A DNA stretch of 64,000 nucleotides from Siphonodentalium dalli (Eukaryota; Mollusca; Scaphopoda; Gadilida; Siphonodentaliidae): the NCBI GenBank assembly GCA_032622095.1, contig CP136067.1, positions 61,948,893 through 62,012,892 on the forward strand. The letters run 5' to 3'. A program made the position numbers and the translations under genes. Below the pieces are notes generated by a model that worked only from the letters and a program-made list of their open reading frames with translations, ran no database searches and was not told the DNA's origin. This document shows positions 49,785 through 63,574 of the stretch, piece after piece (position 1 is the first letter of the stretch; every line of letters starts with the position of its first letter).

Positions 49785-49965
49785 AGGATAGGATAGGATA
49801 GTTTAGGATAGTTTATTTACAATACACACTATTAAATGATACAGCGGCAGTAATACATAATAAAGTAAAGCAGTGTATTGTCGGGGGTAGCCTAGCCCTA
49901 TCGGGCTGCCTTCCTGCTACCCCCTAAAACAAGTATAACTATAAGTAATAGCATAGATGCTTGTA
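49785..49965 (-). mobile_element. LINE 3' end with (TATCC)n tail
   Basis: On the minus strand a stem-loop-forming 'gggggtagc...gctaccccc' segment is followed by a T-rich 3' UTR, AATAAA (about 49813-49818) and a repeated TATCC tail (about 49786-49812). A stem-loop plus microsatellite tail is typical of CR1/RTE-like non-LTR elements. It may be the 3' end of the element whose ORF remnant lies at 50569, but the roughly 600-bp gap makes this uncertain. Confidence 0.6.
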
Positions 49966-50568
49966 TTTCAGATCCACGCACATGTACAGACTATAGTCAT
50001 ATATAAAACTTTCTAGAATCTAGTACTTAGGGCATATCACAAACAAGTATTGGCGTGTTTGTGAGCCAATCCAGACGATTTATCAGATCGAAAATGTATT
50101 ATCTCTCCATAGGAATTTTTTGAACTGTTCAAATTATCTAAAACATATGAACAGTTTCGGTTCCAGTTCCAGTTCCATGGGTATATTAGGAACAAAATAT
50201 TTTGTTTTCTGTTGCTACAACGGTTTCAGGCGAGAGATATCGCCATCTTTATTTAAGTAAACAAAATGAGAATCTATATAGATCGTCGGAAAGTCTCTTT
50301 GTTGAGTGAGGTTTTGGAATAATTCAGATTAACAATATTACATATATATAACGTTTATATGTATATCTGGCGGTATATGGTCATAGTCTCGTTAGATAAA
50401 TCATAATAGTGTACGGTAACATTTATGATGTATGGTAGTATATATGGGCATGTTAGGAACGAGAATGCGATGTGTGTCCACATGCAGATGAGAAGAAAAT
50501 TATTTGAGTAGTATTAGTCTATTACCGTAGGATTATACAACGAGTATGACAATGAATATTCGTGTTGT
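49966..50568. other. Noncoding stretch, possibly LINE 3' UTR
   Basis: It lies between the LINE tail and the LINE ORF remnant on the same strand. No other signal seen. Confidence 0.4.
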
Positions 50569-50920
50569 TTATTGAGCACAGTCGGGACATCCTTTGTTTT
50601 TACAGCGTACATTTTCTGGGTAATTTTTCAGCATGGCTATCTGTAAGCGCTTCTTCAATGTGTGCCTGCTTTGGCAAGAAGTATAGTCTTTTTCCATATT
50701 GTTCCATGTTGTGGGGAAGGCGTGGTGGGGTAGTTTTCCTGACCACTTGGTTCTAGGAAGTTCTAACAGTACGGGATTCGGGTGTCTTGGGGTTGATTTT
50801 GCTCGTTTGTTGTACATCGTTCCAAAAGATGCGGGCAGGCAGTTATAACACCAGTAATGCATGAAAATTGAGGAATTGAGAGTGTGTAAGTCTACGATGA
50901 TGCCTCATATAACATATAAC
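50569..50920 (-). pseudogene. LINE ORF2 C-terminal fragment (probable)
   Basis: The minus-strand frame has LPASFGTMYNKRAKSTPRHP, a Leu-Pro-Arg segment, 'LPHHAFPTTWNNME', 'SRHTLKKRLQIAMLKNY', and ends with CKNKGCPDC before the stop at 50571-50569. Order and character (lP..tWN.l, then a basic FK/LKK..L helix, then a short Cys tail) resemble the extreme C-terminus of Jockey/CR1-type ORF2. AATAAA overlaps the stop. The reverse transcriptase itself is missing. Confidence 0.6.
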
Positions 50921-53900
50921 CTTTCGATGTCAGCACATAGCCATAGATTCTCAATCACTAGCGATAACATATCATGAAATCTGCAACAATGAACAGAATC
51001 TAAGATATGATAACGGCTTCATTTGATATGCTGATACATGTAAGTGAATGCCGGAAACCAGCCCATCATTTTTTCCAATTGTATGTTGGGGATTTGTGCT
51101 TCAGCTATTGGTATCCTGTAATAACTTAGTATGCATGTTATCATGTTTATTTTTAAGCTGCTACATCATTTGATATATGGCACACACCAGAATGTACATA
51201 ATAATATAATAAATTATCCGGCCAATTTGCATAACTGGTCTGTCTTTTGAATTAACGAAGAAGTGAGGTTATTTGTATTTTCATGTACTAGCTATAATTG
51301 CACTAAAATTATGGGTAGGGTATATTTGTTGTGAAGACCATGAAATGTCAAATAAGAGTGTTCTGCATGAATTTTCTCATTGTTCTGAAAGAACAACTAG
51401 TAGCGAGAATAGATCTAGTGTATTCGCATTCGAATCTTTTGATGACAATCCTCTATTCGCAAGGCAAGAGGTTCTCGTAAATGTAAACACTTAAATCAAT
51501 TGTGCGCGAATATCCGATGATGCGAGTCAAAACTTATGTGAACATCGTTGGCCATTCTGACTCTGTGTATAGTGGTTTATCGTCCTCAAGGGTTAAATAT
51601 CTGGCCGAACCAGATCAAATCAGATTGCAATTCTATACCCAAAGCGAATCGAATATCGCATCGAAAAACTAATGCCCAAAATGCAGGACCCTGTCCACAA
51701 ACTCAGCATCCATGGTTGTACCCTGATATACCCTGGATATGAAATTTGTCAATGATAGCAAGAGAAAATATTAGGGCTAATCATTTATACCATAAGTGAT
51801 GACTGAAGAGCATCCTAAAAATTAATGAGCAATAGGTTCAATAATCTCAACACCCAACAGCAGTCCTCGCAAACAAAGAAAGCAGTATAACAAAACCTAT
51901 TGTATCGGGTCACGGGGACATTTCACAAGTCGCAGGAGCACATGTTCTGTCTATTATATACAACACCATTCTTAGGAGAGAGCTCCGTCAGATGTATGAG
52001 AGTTATCAATGGGGGAGGTTTCAATGCCACATGGCGAGGGTATTGTAGCTGAGAAATACTATTGAATGACCGAGAAATAAACCCTGTCACACTGTGTCAG
52101 ATTACCTCGATCCATCTACTGGTGACTTAGCTAGATTGCTTTAAAAAAATCTAATTTGTTTACAATCTCCTCAAACACCTGAGCTCCTACCTACAGTAGA
52201 TTGCTGTCATCAACAGTTCATAACAAATTTAATGTGTAAACTGATAGATCCTCATAGAGGAAATACCAGTATCTAATGTCACTGATTTCTTATCAGATTA
52301 ATTTGTATATGTACATAAAGTACGGGTATCAAGGGTGGTCATTTTAAATTGAAATTTGTGATAGGTTTTTGTTTTATCCCAAATGAAATCATTTGATGAC
52401 TATTGTAAGTTTGCAACTCAATATCATTTTTCATGACCTGTTTAATTACCAGGGAGCAGGTTCGATATCCAGTGCAGGAATTATTTTGTCCACTGTGGTA
52501 CCGGTATGTTAACCAAAAAACTGTAGTTTGGAGTGTATTAATTGTTCTACAATGGAATAATAAGGATTATGTTTATGTACTGCTTGAATAGACGATTTGG
52601 TGTGAATCGTATCGTTTGGGCTGAATTTAACAGGATTTCTGCTATGTGGCTGTTTGGTGGTTGGGGGGGTTGGGCAGAAACCATCCATTTGTCCCATCAG
52701 GAGAATTTATTTATTTTTTTAAATTAAAATAGTCATTTTCTTGCACCTTGAGACAAGAAACCCACACTTTGAAGCTTCATACAGAAAACAAATTGAAAAA
52801 GTTATTAATAAACTAAAACCATGTCAACGACACATGCATAATTTAAAATGCAATCGGCTGATTGTTGAAAGTCATGTCGTCATGGATTGATTTTATGTAA
52901 GACGACTGGCCATTTTTAACTTGTTATGAATTCTTGCTTTAGGAGAGGAATAAGCGGAAACCATGAATATGAACAATGATGTGAAAAGATCTGACCAATG
53001 TATATGCTCCAGGCTAAGATGGTTATTACATAGAATAGGCATACAATTCATCATTCTGTATAAAAGAATTTGTTTCACTTCTTTTGGCAATTGTGATCAA
53101 TTTCATTGTCTGATGGTAAACTTCCTAAATAATATGGCTTTTATTAGGATAAAAGTTATTGTCTGTTTATGGTTTCTGTTTATGGTTTCTGCACAAACTG
53201 ATAGAAAAATTTATAAATGTACAGTTAATTTTGGATGAGTGAAGTCAACAAGCCAAAGAAATAAAAATAGGGCCTAGTGTATCAGAGCCAAAGATAATTT
53301 TCTTAGAATATATGCAAGTGTCAACTTATTTGAAACACCGAAGGCAGTAGTTTTTACAACTCATTGAATGAAGGCTGAAAGCTCAAAAGCACAATATGAT
53401 GTGAAAGAACCCTCCATAAATTTTTGAACGATATCTGGGCTGTCCTCGAGATAACAAAACAGAAACAACATTCTTTACACAGTAGCAGATTCCCACAATT
53501 ATATTCAAGAAATTTAAATTTGAAATCAGAGATTTAAGGATATTGCGTAATTTCCCCGAGAGGATGAGTAAAATTGTCACTGTGACCCGCGTAACTCGCC
53601 CGAATATATTGATGTTGGAGCGAGAACAAAAGAATAAGAACAATTTGACGGTATGCGACTGTGTTGGGATAACAATAGTTAGTAAACTTGCTTCCACACG
53701 TGACCTTTACTCAACCCCTAGCTTACATCTCATTACAATAATAGCGGAGCATTATACTCATTCAGCGTCTGAACTATAGATTTCAAGGAATCGATGTTTA
53801 ATGTCGGGTCATGTGACTACGAATGTCAATAAGCACATCTGCTGTGATTTTGGTGAATCGGTGGTAAGCATGACTGGTTAATCATCAATGTTCCATGGAC

Positions 53901-56662
53901 TCATTTCATCAGGGATGTAATACTAGGCACTGTGGGGGTTGTCTCCCAGTCAACAAAGCCATCTACTCCCAACCCAACCAACACATCAAATCAATCAAAA
54001 AGGGACATTTGTGGATAAAATTGCATGGTTGCCAAAATACCGGAGTAATGCAACTAGCAGGTGTGGTGGTGTGCTATCCATCCCCCAATTTGGATTAGTT
54101 ACAAACTTTGGGTCTGTAACTACTAGCAAATGTATTAAATATTTTAGATATATAGAAATATATGAAATGTTGCCATATTAGAATTCACCCATCAATATTT
54201 CATGTGAAATTGCTGATTTCAATGTGCATGGAGGCCATTTACAATGTTTCGCAAATTAAGGCATATAATAGTTGCAGTATGATTCAACTTGCTATGTTGC
54301 ATAAAGATAGGGACTTTAAGTTAGAGTCTCAACTGTAGATTCTACCAGTAGGTTTAACATAATTTTGATTTCAGATTTCAGGTACATGTAGGTAAAATAA
54401 ACAAGGAGGTAGTACTTTTTTATTTTTGAGGAAAGTCATCAGTAATTCGAGTCAGGCCAGAAGCATTGAAAGTCATGTCGTAAGGCTATAAATTTTAAAT
54501 CTGAAACCATATATATGGCTGCGAATGAATCAGTGGTAAATATTCACACTTCAAATATCTAAAGTTGTAGCAACAAATAAATGTACAATACAGCAACTAT
54601 GCATTTTTCCTTTGCAAAGGCACCAATGTACTAAAATCTGGTATAAAGAGTCCAAAATGCTTTGGAAGGAGTGAAAAGTATGAATTATAAATTCCAAATA
54701 TGAAATCCACAGAGAGGGAGCAGAGTATGTGGGTAAATTATATCAAATCTCAATCTCAGTGCTTCAACACAAGGTTTTGTTTACATCTGAGATGATTAAA
54801 ACACTCAACATACATGTATATAGATCAATGTTCTCTGTAAATACACTCGGGTCACCTGATAGGACATATCAGATGACACACCACCTTTTCTTAAATCAGA
54901 AATGCAATATTAAGACGCTACAACAGAAGTGTGATTTGCACATTTTTTCTAATTTTCAGGAACATAATGGAAGCTAAGGGGCTCATTAACTGCTGATTTA
55001 ACAGAGTGACAGCTATTCTAATTAGTCTTCACATTCCTATGAGAAATGTTCATGAGCAGCATGTAGTTTAAAGATGCTTTGAAAATATGACAATTAAAAG
55101 ACGAAAGCTCATAGATGCATACTCAAATTATGATATTAGCATGAGTTGCATGGAGCAGGATAATCAAACAGTGTTACTTCCCTTTCGCCTGGGACATGAG
55201 ATGCAGAAGCACCGACTATTAGAACAAATACGACTGATGAAAAATTTATAGGTTTTCCTGCGGGTTTGACGGGAGAAAAATGGCTTTGCACAATGCTTTG
55301 AATATTTGATGCAACTTGCATAAATCGTCAATAAAGGGAGACAAATGCAAGAGATATTATTTGTTAGACTTAGATCATTCTTATTGTGATAACAATAGAC
55401 TCGATGGCCGATTCTCCTAACTGTTCCACAAAAGAAATCAATCATCATTTGAGTAAAGTGTTTCTTCATTATTACATGATCTCAATCAAGTGAACTGATT
55501 GTCCTATCTTTTGTCAAACGTGCCAACATTAATCAGTGACAAGTCACAAAACTGCAACTTCAATCTAAAATTTGTCCTCCTTAACTCTTTCATCACCGAA
55601 TTTACGGAGATAATTTGGTCAGGACACTATGTTTACAGCAGTATAATTCTGCATCTCAGATGTAGGGCATTCATACTAGTATTTATAGAAATGGTAGGTA
55701 TGGAAACCCATATATTGTCATGACCAGTGATGACTACCCATCAATTTGCATGACCTGCCAATGGATAATGTCACATACTCATGGTGACCTACGTCACCAT
55801 GATAAATATTTTTATATTTTATATCATTATTAAATATAGTTATTTAACAAGGCAGTTGCAACTGAAAGTCAGAGATGGGCAAATTTGCTGTTTACACACC
55901 ACTGGAAGTTAATTCAAGATTCTGATATATTCAATATGATTAAAACAATGGGTTTGTGAGTGATCAGTCATATTAATCATCAGTCATGTAGCCATAAAAG
56001 CATTCTCATTTAATATATTCTGGATGATGTGCTCTTAGGTTATTGTCATTTTTGTGAAAACTTTACTCAAGCAAGAGTTGATACACATCATGAATTCAAT
56101 ACTGTCAAAGTGAGTTCTTGTCGATTTACAGATATCCATCCTGCCTTTCAGAGTAATATTGACACCAATAAAGTGTTGAAAGCAAAAATAAAGTGTAAAC
56201 AAAAATTCACACAATCTACCACCTCATATTGTACAAATATGCTTGAACAAGGAAGAATATACACTGTATGTATTCTAGGTGTGGTATCAATAAGAGAATA
56301 TCGATAAAAATAGAGGTTAATGCGCACAGATCAAGGGTAGGTAAACAACACAGCGAACAGCAAATAAAGCATTTAAGTAACTCAAACAAGGTCCCTTTTA
56401 GAAAACAAAGATCTAAGTATTCACTTCCGCTATACAAAAACTTCTAAACTAGCAAGACATCCCAGTAAGTATAGTTTGGTAACAGACAGCATGGAGATGT
56501 ACTATTATGTACTTGGTGCAGTCCTTCTCATAGTGGTATGGTCAGCATATTATAAGAATTAATGACATTGCCCTCTTCTGAACTGTTGAGAACAAAATCC
56601 TGCAGGTCCTGCGTCAAAGAAAATTAAATGTGTGGCTGAGGTTACAAGTCGGAAACATGGGT
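50921..56662. other. Long gene-free stretch
   Basis: About 5.7 kb with no supportable exon; open frames up to about 104 codons are AT-biased and motif-free. A B-box-like 'aggttcgatatcc' at about 52459 lacks an A box, so it was not called. Confidence 0.45.
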
Positions 56663-57070
56663 TGTGCATCAAAGATGGCTCTGGTTAAATTTTTTTGCCC
56701 ATAAGAGTGAAACTCTAGAAATGGAAGAAATAAAGAACCATAACACAGAACTGAGGGCCATAACTCAGGATAATAAAAATATGACAAACCTGGTTTTTGA
56801 ACTGTATCAAAATATTGTTGACAAAGATCCATATACTCAATATGAATAGAAGCAGTTGATGTTTGTTCGTTATCACACTAACGCTCATAAAATTGATAAA
56901 AATAGACAAACTAGTGGCCATAAATCAGGTAAAATAAATCGGACAAACTTGGTTTTTGAACTTGATTGAGATATTGTTGTGAAAGGTCCACATATAAAAT
57001 ATGAATGTAATCAGTTGACGTTTGTTCAAGTTTTCACACAGTAATAAAATCGCTAAAACGCTCTGGGCCA
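56663..57070 (+). repeat. Repeat family C tandem array (copy 2)
   Basis: Head 'gtgcatcaaagatggctctg' as at 25979, then two to three units with 'ggccataactcaggataa', 'aaacctggtttttgaactg', 'gatccatatactcaatatga' and 'gttgacgtttgttcaag'. Confidence 0.8.
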
Positions 57071-57157
57071 TCTGGGATAAAGCACTATATACATGTACAT
57101 GTAAATATTAATTATTGTTATTATTATTAACGAGAGGCCGATCACGATCGGCAGATG

Positions 57158-57369
57158 TTAACCCATCCCTTGGCGATAGAAATTTAATATGATCGGATAA
57201 ATGAGAGTTTTGGTGTTGAATTATAGAGTATACTGTTATGTACTATTATAGACAAATGTACATAACACAAATTATTGGAATTTATGGGTCACTGGCATTT
57301 ATATAAGAGAATGCACTGGTACAGGATCTGTAATGCTAAACCGCCACAGCCAGCAAGTCCGTGGGTTAA
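57158..57369. mobile_element. Probable TTAA-type MITE related to 40896
   Basis: TTAA at 57158-57161 and 57366-57369 with short inverted termini (TTAACCCA both ways). The interior shares 'tatataagagaatgc' and 'acaggatctgtaatgct' with the 40896 element, and the length is similar (212 vs 219 bp). Termini are decayed, so boundaries are provisional. Confidence 0.5.
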
Positions 57370-57955
57370 ATGTGTAGGTGTGCCCTGGACATGGAATACT
57401 TGGGTTAAGAGAGTCCAATTTAAGTTTACAATAATAATGTGTCCTAGTATACAGATAAGCAACCTCACCACTGACCCATTAATATCAATTATATAGCACA
57501 GCTGTCAAAAAATCACAGGAATTGTTTATGTTGAACACTGACCTCTATTAAACCAATAACAATTATAATGATATCAGACCATCTGAAGATATAACTCTGC
57601 AGCACAGATGTCCAAGTCTACTGTTAATATCATGTGATGTTTATTGTTGAATCTTTATTTTAAATTAGATACCACAGGCTTCTTTATCAGATTATTTGCA
57701 CATTGGCATAAGAGACATCAGAAAATAATATAGCTTTATCAATAGCTACTACTTTGGTGTGGTGATTCGGGGTACCCTTGGCAGAGTTATAATGGTTATA
57801 AGTGTTTTTAATTATTTAAAAAAATTAAAGGGACACATCGGAAATCTTTTTATCAACTTGTATCATAATCATCAATATCTAAATGAAAACAAATGACAAT
57901 GTCAATGACATTTTTTTTATTATTATTATAAAAGTTAAAAATATTTTTTTTTTTA
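57370..57955. other. Noncoding spacer
   Basis: Nothing supported; T-rich runs at about 57910-57975. Confidence 0.45.
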
Positions 57956-57984
57956 AATCAATTTTTTTCTTCAAATTTTTTTCT

Positions 57985-58345
57985 CGAAAAAGGGTCATAA
58001 CTCCTTTAAAATAAATCGGATCAAACCCATATTCGAACTAGATCTGTATTTTGGGCTGTGAAACTCACATACCAAATTTGGTTCCAATCAGATAAAAAAT
58101 GTTTGAGTTATGGCAGAATGTGTGAATTTTAAGTAGAAAAAGGGCCATAACTCTGTAAAAAAAACTCGGATCAAACCCAAATTCGAACTCGATCTGTATT
58201 TTGGGTTGATATACCCATATACAAAATTTGCTTCTGATTGGATAGAAAATCTTTGAGTTATCGCATTACACGTGAAGTGTCTACGGACGGACAGACGCCC
58301 AGACGGACGGACAGACGGACGGACGAACGACGAGTGGTCAATCCG
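57985..58345 (+). mobile_element. Repeat family B, copy 5, ending in (GGAC)n
   Basis: Two units with 'agggtcataactcctttaaa', 'cggatcaaacccatattcga', 'gatctgtattttgggctg', then a GGAC/GACG-rich run (58274-58326). Directly after it a short palindrome ('gtttaccata' and its partner, about 58358-58383) leads into family C. Confidence 0.75.
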
Positions 58346-58369
58346 GACAACGACACTATGTTTACCATA

Positions 58370-58900
58370 CATGGTATGGGTAAACATAAAATTAGACAAA
58401 CTAAGGCCATAACTCAGGTAAAAAGAATTTGACAAATTCTGTTTTCGAACTCGTTTTAGATTTTGTTTTAAAAGATCCATATATAAGATATGAATGTAAT
58501 TGGTTGCAGTTTCTTCCAAGTTATCATGTTAACAGTCATAAAATTGCTAAAATAAGACAAACTAAGGGCCGTTACGATAAGGAGGTAAAAAGAAGGTAAA
58601 AAGGATTGGACAAATCTTGTAAAAAATCCATAAACCATATATAAAATATGAATGTAATCAGTTGCAGTTTGTTCAAGTTAACGTACTAACGGTCATAAAA
58701 TTGCTAAAAATAGACAGACTATGGACCGTAACTCAGGTAAAAGCATTGGATAAATCTGGTTTTCTAACACGATCACGATATTGTTGTGAAAGATCGATAA
58801 ACCAAATATTAATGAAGTTGGTTGACATTTGTTTAAGTTATTGTGCAAATGGACATACAATTGCTATAAATAGAAACAAGTGGCCTAACTCTGGTTAGAA
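58370..58900 (+). repeat. Repeat family C tandem array (copy 3)
   Basis: Three units of about 160 bp with 'aaactaaggccataactcag', 'ttgacaaattctgttttcga', 'agatccatatataagatatg' and 'gtcataaaattgctaaaa'. Confidence 0.78.
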
Positions 58901-59390
58901 AGTGGGGCTGGGCCTGTGTACAGCTATCGCACATGACAGTAAATTCACATATCAAAAATTGTCAGAATCCATCAATAAACACTATTTTATATAAGTTTGG
59001 GTCCTCCCGCAAACCATCCCTCGTCTTTACCATAAGCAGAGTTTATCAAAACTTGACTACAAATTAAGGTCGGCAAGTAGCCTTAAAATTTTAATTTTTG
59101 TACATATTCTATTGGCTTGTCATGTCATATTTCATTTGCAAAATTGAGCTAAGAATAATTTTGATTATCTTTGTACAAACTGTAATAAACACAATGCTAT
59201 GACTGAGACAATGAAAAGTCACCAAGGTTCCCCTGACATAATTTGGTTTTCTTTTCCAAATAAATGGGTCCTGTTGTTACGAAATTTATTCTCTATCTAA
59301 AATTAATCCACCCTGTGACTGATAGCTTGACCCCGAAGCCACAACAAAAAGTTTTCATGGCTGGTTCAACCGAGTTCGTGGCTGACGAAA
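58901..59390. other. Noncoding spacer
   Basis: Nothing supported. Confidence 0.45.
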
Positions 59391-59477
59391 TAAGGCGGCT
59401 CAGCTGGCTGAGACGTTATCATTCAGCATATTTTTATTTCCGAAATTTTCCTTATCCCCGGTTTTGAACCCCATTTG
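59391..59477 (+). mobile_element. tRNA-derived SINE remnant (candidate)
   Basis: 'ggcggctcagctggctgaga' reads like a tRNA 5' part and A box; about 45 bp later 'ccggttttgaacccc' resembles a B box. Spacing fits a tRNA-related promoter, but arms do not pair into a cloverleaf. Confidence 0.5.
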
Positions 59478-60277
59478 TTTTAGCATTTGTGGTTAACCTG
59501 TAGAATCTCAGACCACCTGTGCTCTTATTGTTGAGCTGTTCGATTATGGCGGAAATACATGTAACAACTAGCATGGATGTACCATGTAAATGTAGTTTCC
59601 GATTCTGATCGGAATAATTTACATTGGGACTTCTGTCGACTTCAGACTGCTATCATCACTGGCATCTGGCAATATATGCATGAATCATTGAATGATGAAT
59701 ATGATAGTAATGATATAATATTTCAAACTATTTTCTATTCTCTTCTTCAGGTTATGTGTATATATTGACAAATGCCAGGGATCTCTGAGACTGAGTGTGT
59801 CGAAATAAACAAATTACACTTTAACCTTTTCAATACTGAATGGATTCTCCCATTTAGTTATATAGAAGTATTCATAATCATTCGAATAGTCTATTCCACA
59901 TTGGGAGGGGTGGATCTGGATCTGGATTTGGCATAGTAACCATGCAAAGCTGGCATTTTCAGGACGGGAGTGGAGGCACTAGATGTTGGCTAACTTGGCT
60001 TCCAAATAGCTCCGGAGTTTGTCCACAGAACCTCAATGGTTTAATAACTACCCTTCCAGTTGGTTCCAATCAAAAATGTATTTAATGAATATTGAGTGCT
60101 TGTATTCCTTAGTGTTGATGTTCGCCGCAGCTCATAACACCTTAGTCGGTCTCACAACTGGGCTCTTTATGGAATGTCCAACCACTTTCTGTTTGATACT
60201 GATTCTAGAGTACTTTTCGATGAGGAATTTAGTGGTGCCGACCGATTTTTGATAAAAGGGGCCCAAATTTCATTTTT
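59478..60277. other. Noncoding stretch with a solo MITE-F terminus
   Basis: At 59821 'ttaaccttttcaatactgaa' and 'tggattctcccatttag' match the left end of MITE family F for about 100 bp and then diverge. No gene supported. Confidence 0.5.
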
Positions 60278-60316
60278 AAGGGCCTGAACCCCAATTTTGG
60301 GGTTCAGCCCTTTTTT
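60278..60316. repeat. Perfect short hairpin followed by T run
   Basis: 'gctgaacccc'-type arms (with one extra C on the left) pair fully around an AATT-centred loop at 60280-60310, followed by six T. It resembles a bacterial terminator in shape only; in this context it is an isolated palindrome. Confidence 0.6.
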
Positions 60317-60499
60317 CTCAAAGTTGAGCCCCCAATTAGAATTTTAATGACCTATATGCATTAATGCCACATAGAGGTATCATTTCTGATATTTTCTATA
60401 GCATTATAAGACGGGATTGACCTTCAAGGAGCTCTTGACCCTGAAAATCCAAAATGGCCGACTTCAAAATGAGCCAAAATTTAGCAAAGTCAACAATAA

Positions 60500-60920
60500 T
60501 TAAAATAGTGCAACATATAGAATTTTTTTTCATCTTTAAAGTATCATTACATTGTGCTTCCACTCATGAGTGCTCAACAAGGTTTTGGATGGAATGTATT
60601 AGCCGTAGAATGTAAAACTGGCATTTTCTCAATAACCAAGATTTTGACGAAATCATAAATTTTATGGTAGTTGATTAGTAGTGCAAACGAGGGTAGCTAA
60701 TGATATGATATGAATAAATACTTGTATTTATGAGTAGTTCATCCTTTTTATATTGATTTCACTGCCTTTGATATGAGATGGCTGCCAAAATGGCTATAGA
60801 TGGGATGACATATCACATTTTTATCGTTGTAAATGAGTGCAATGTGGCATTTCATTTAAACTATAGCTAAAGGAGAACAGTATGTCTTTTATGGTTCTAA
60901 TGTTGAATTGCATTTTAGTT
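60500..60920 (+). repeat. Left arm of a large inverted repeat
   Basis: Shares ordered blocks with the reverse complement of 63575-64000, including 'tttcatctttaaag', 'ctcatgagtgct', 'gatggctgccaaaatgg' and 'ttctaatgttgaattg'. Similarity is roughly 75-80 percent by eye over about 420 bp. No coding frame is conserved across both arms. Confidence 0.8.
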
Positions 60921-63574
60921 TGAAATTTATTTTAATAAGTGAGGGTTATAGAACATAGTTCTTTACCAGAATCAATTGAGTCGAGGACGAGATCTATTCT
61001 AGAAAAGAACTATCCGCATGCTCTGACCAACTTTGGGCACAATTGACCACACACAATGGGATTAGCTGGAAATCGCTGCTGAGCATGTGTTGACCTCAAC
61101 ACACAACAAATGCCCTTCCAGACTTTGGACATGCCTTGGAAATTGGTGTGCTTTATCAAAAATCAGGTAATGATTGTGCTCTAATCAACTGAAATGTACA
61201 GATTGAACATGGTTTTCAAAATTTGTTAACAACATTTAGCAGCTGATTTAAGTGACCAAGCTATGGAACATGCTAAACACTTTTGCTAAATGGAATGACC
61301 AGCTGTTTGCTTCATGCAGCAACCACAAGTTGCGATCTTAAAATGGGTATTTTATCTGTACATAGTAAAAACATGTTGTAATCAGACGAGAGATGGCCAT
61401 ATATCCCAGTATAAATTTCAGAAGTAATCAATTCTTCCAAAATTACTATGACAACTCATCTCACAAAAAGATTTAGGAAATGATGGAATCATCACTATTC
61501 AATCAATAGTAGAATGAGCCTTTGTCAGTCCCAGATTAATTTTGGTACGCCATGATACTTGCAGCACTTGCAGGTTGAAGATGATGAGGGTCTATAATTT
61601 CACTAACATAATTCTTCATAATAGCTAAATAAGAGCCCTCATAACTTACCATTTTAAAGATATTTTCATCTTTAATACCACCCCAGGTTAAGTGCTCCTG
61701 CTAATTTAATATCATGCTGATGTGTACTGCTGGATTGCTATGATGTGTGTAGGTCAAAGTGATTGTGTCAAGAAAGAGTACCATTATTTTACCTAAAGTT
61801 GGTAATTTTTTCATTGTTTGGCTAATCCGTGCGTTTTGTGCAAAAGCCATTATTAAAATATTTCACAATATACATGTTTTTAATGTTTTCTACATGAAGT
61901 GGCTTATCCTTGATTTGTTCAGATCACTTTGCTCTACCGCAGTATCATAGCAAATTTATTAGCTTCATCACTCAACTTCGGATGAATACTGCCATATGAA
62001 TATATTGTGAATATATTGTGACATATAGGGCAGTGGAAAATAATGGTTGAGTCTTTTTTAACTATAATTCTAGTACGGTTGTTGAAAACCTACACTATAC
62101 CATCTCGGTCTGATAAGAGTCATGTTTATTTAGGATTATGGACATGCAGTCCACCATCTCATGAAAATTAAATGGGCTCTGCACTAGTACCATCTGGGCT
62201 CCTGGGACCCATTAATATTGACAAATGCAACACAAATGAAAAATACATAGTAACTATCCTCAAACATTGATTATAACCTGACAATGATAGTGTTAGAATC
62301 AGTCTACATGTATATATAGGGATGGCCATAGCATGTTTTTTGAAAAACTACAGAGTGCAGACCATAAATTTCACTAGAATATAGTTACTGCATGTACATC
62401 ACACAACTAAAGCAACTGACACATGTACTCGCTGGTACACAATATTTGATATGTAAAGTACATGTATATATATATATCCTGTGCCTGTAACATCAAACCA
62501 AACCATTTACAGTACTTCAAAAAATAAAAGTAAATTTAAAGGGACGATATGAAAAATAAAATGGTGCAAATATAATGGAGATCTATATTTCATTACAACA
62601 TCCACAGATCTACAAAAACATCTGACAAGATATGGTGTATGACTATTTGTGATTATTCACTGACTTCCATGTCTTGTATGTGTTTTTCTCATGGACAGTC
62701 TGGTATCATAAAATGAAGTTTTTCTGGGTCAGCAAACCAGTTTCAAATGGGCTCTACTTTATAAAATTTAACAACATTAAATAGTTAATGGTAATGTGAT
62801 CATTTTCACTTGATAAGTTAAAATATGAGACAGTATTGCATAGCATGGCTACCTGCAGAATGTAGATTTGTCTGGTATGTATTAATATCAACTGATGCTT
62901 GTATTTTTCTTCTAACTCACTTTGAACTCACAATACAACAGGATTGAGTTCTGAATTTCAAGCCCATAAAACTGACACTTTAGAATCAAGCTTGCCAAAT
63001 AACCTCACATGAACTCACTCAGTTGAACACAAGGAACGATTGTCAAGTTGGAAAATATTCTGTATGTATGGAAGCCCTATATTTTTAATGTGTAGATTTG
63101 ACTGGACTAAATGTGAAGGATTATTTTTAATCTTTATTACTGGAAATCACACCAATAACCAATAGACATACATTTATTAGTTTTGAACAGGACAATATCT
63201 TTTAATATTACTGCAACTGCATTCTTTCTTATGACTTGTTTTCTTACAAACTCTCAAAACTGAACCAGAAACAATTTTGGGCAAATATACATCTACGTGT
63301 ACATATACAATGTACATACATGTTCAGATTCATAAAACAACACTCAATCAGAATATAAGTATAAGCGATCATGCCGAGCTAGCCATTATATTTGTCCTAA
63401 AATAATGTACATGTTAAGGAAATAGTAGAACCTTTATTCAAATTGGCGGTGATGACATGTGGCCAATCAAAATTGATGTGGGACTGTTCAATACACAATC
63501 TGCTCGACTACCAAATCACATCGATTTATCGAATTGTAGTAACTCAACATTTACTAAACCTACTTGTGGGCTGA
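60921..63574. other. Loop region between the inverted arms
   Basis: About 2.65 kb with no supportable gene; the open frame at 61759-61950 lacks motifs. If the arms are terminal repeats, this would be the element interior, but no transposase or RT signature is seen. Confidence 0.5.

Noticed and set aside
52455-52475. B-box-like 'aggttcgatatcc' as a tRNA or SINE
   Set aside because: No A box or cloverleaf upstream.
60278-60316. Hairpin plus T run as an intrinsic terminator
   Set aside because: The window is eukaryotic; no transcription unit ends here.
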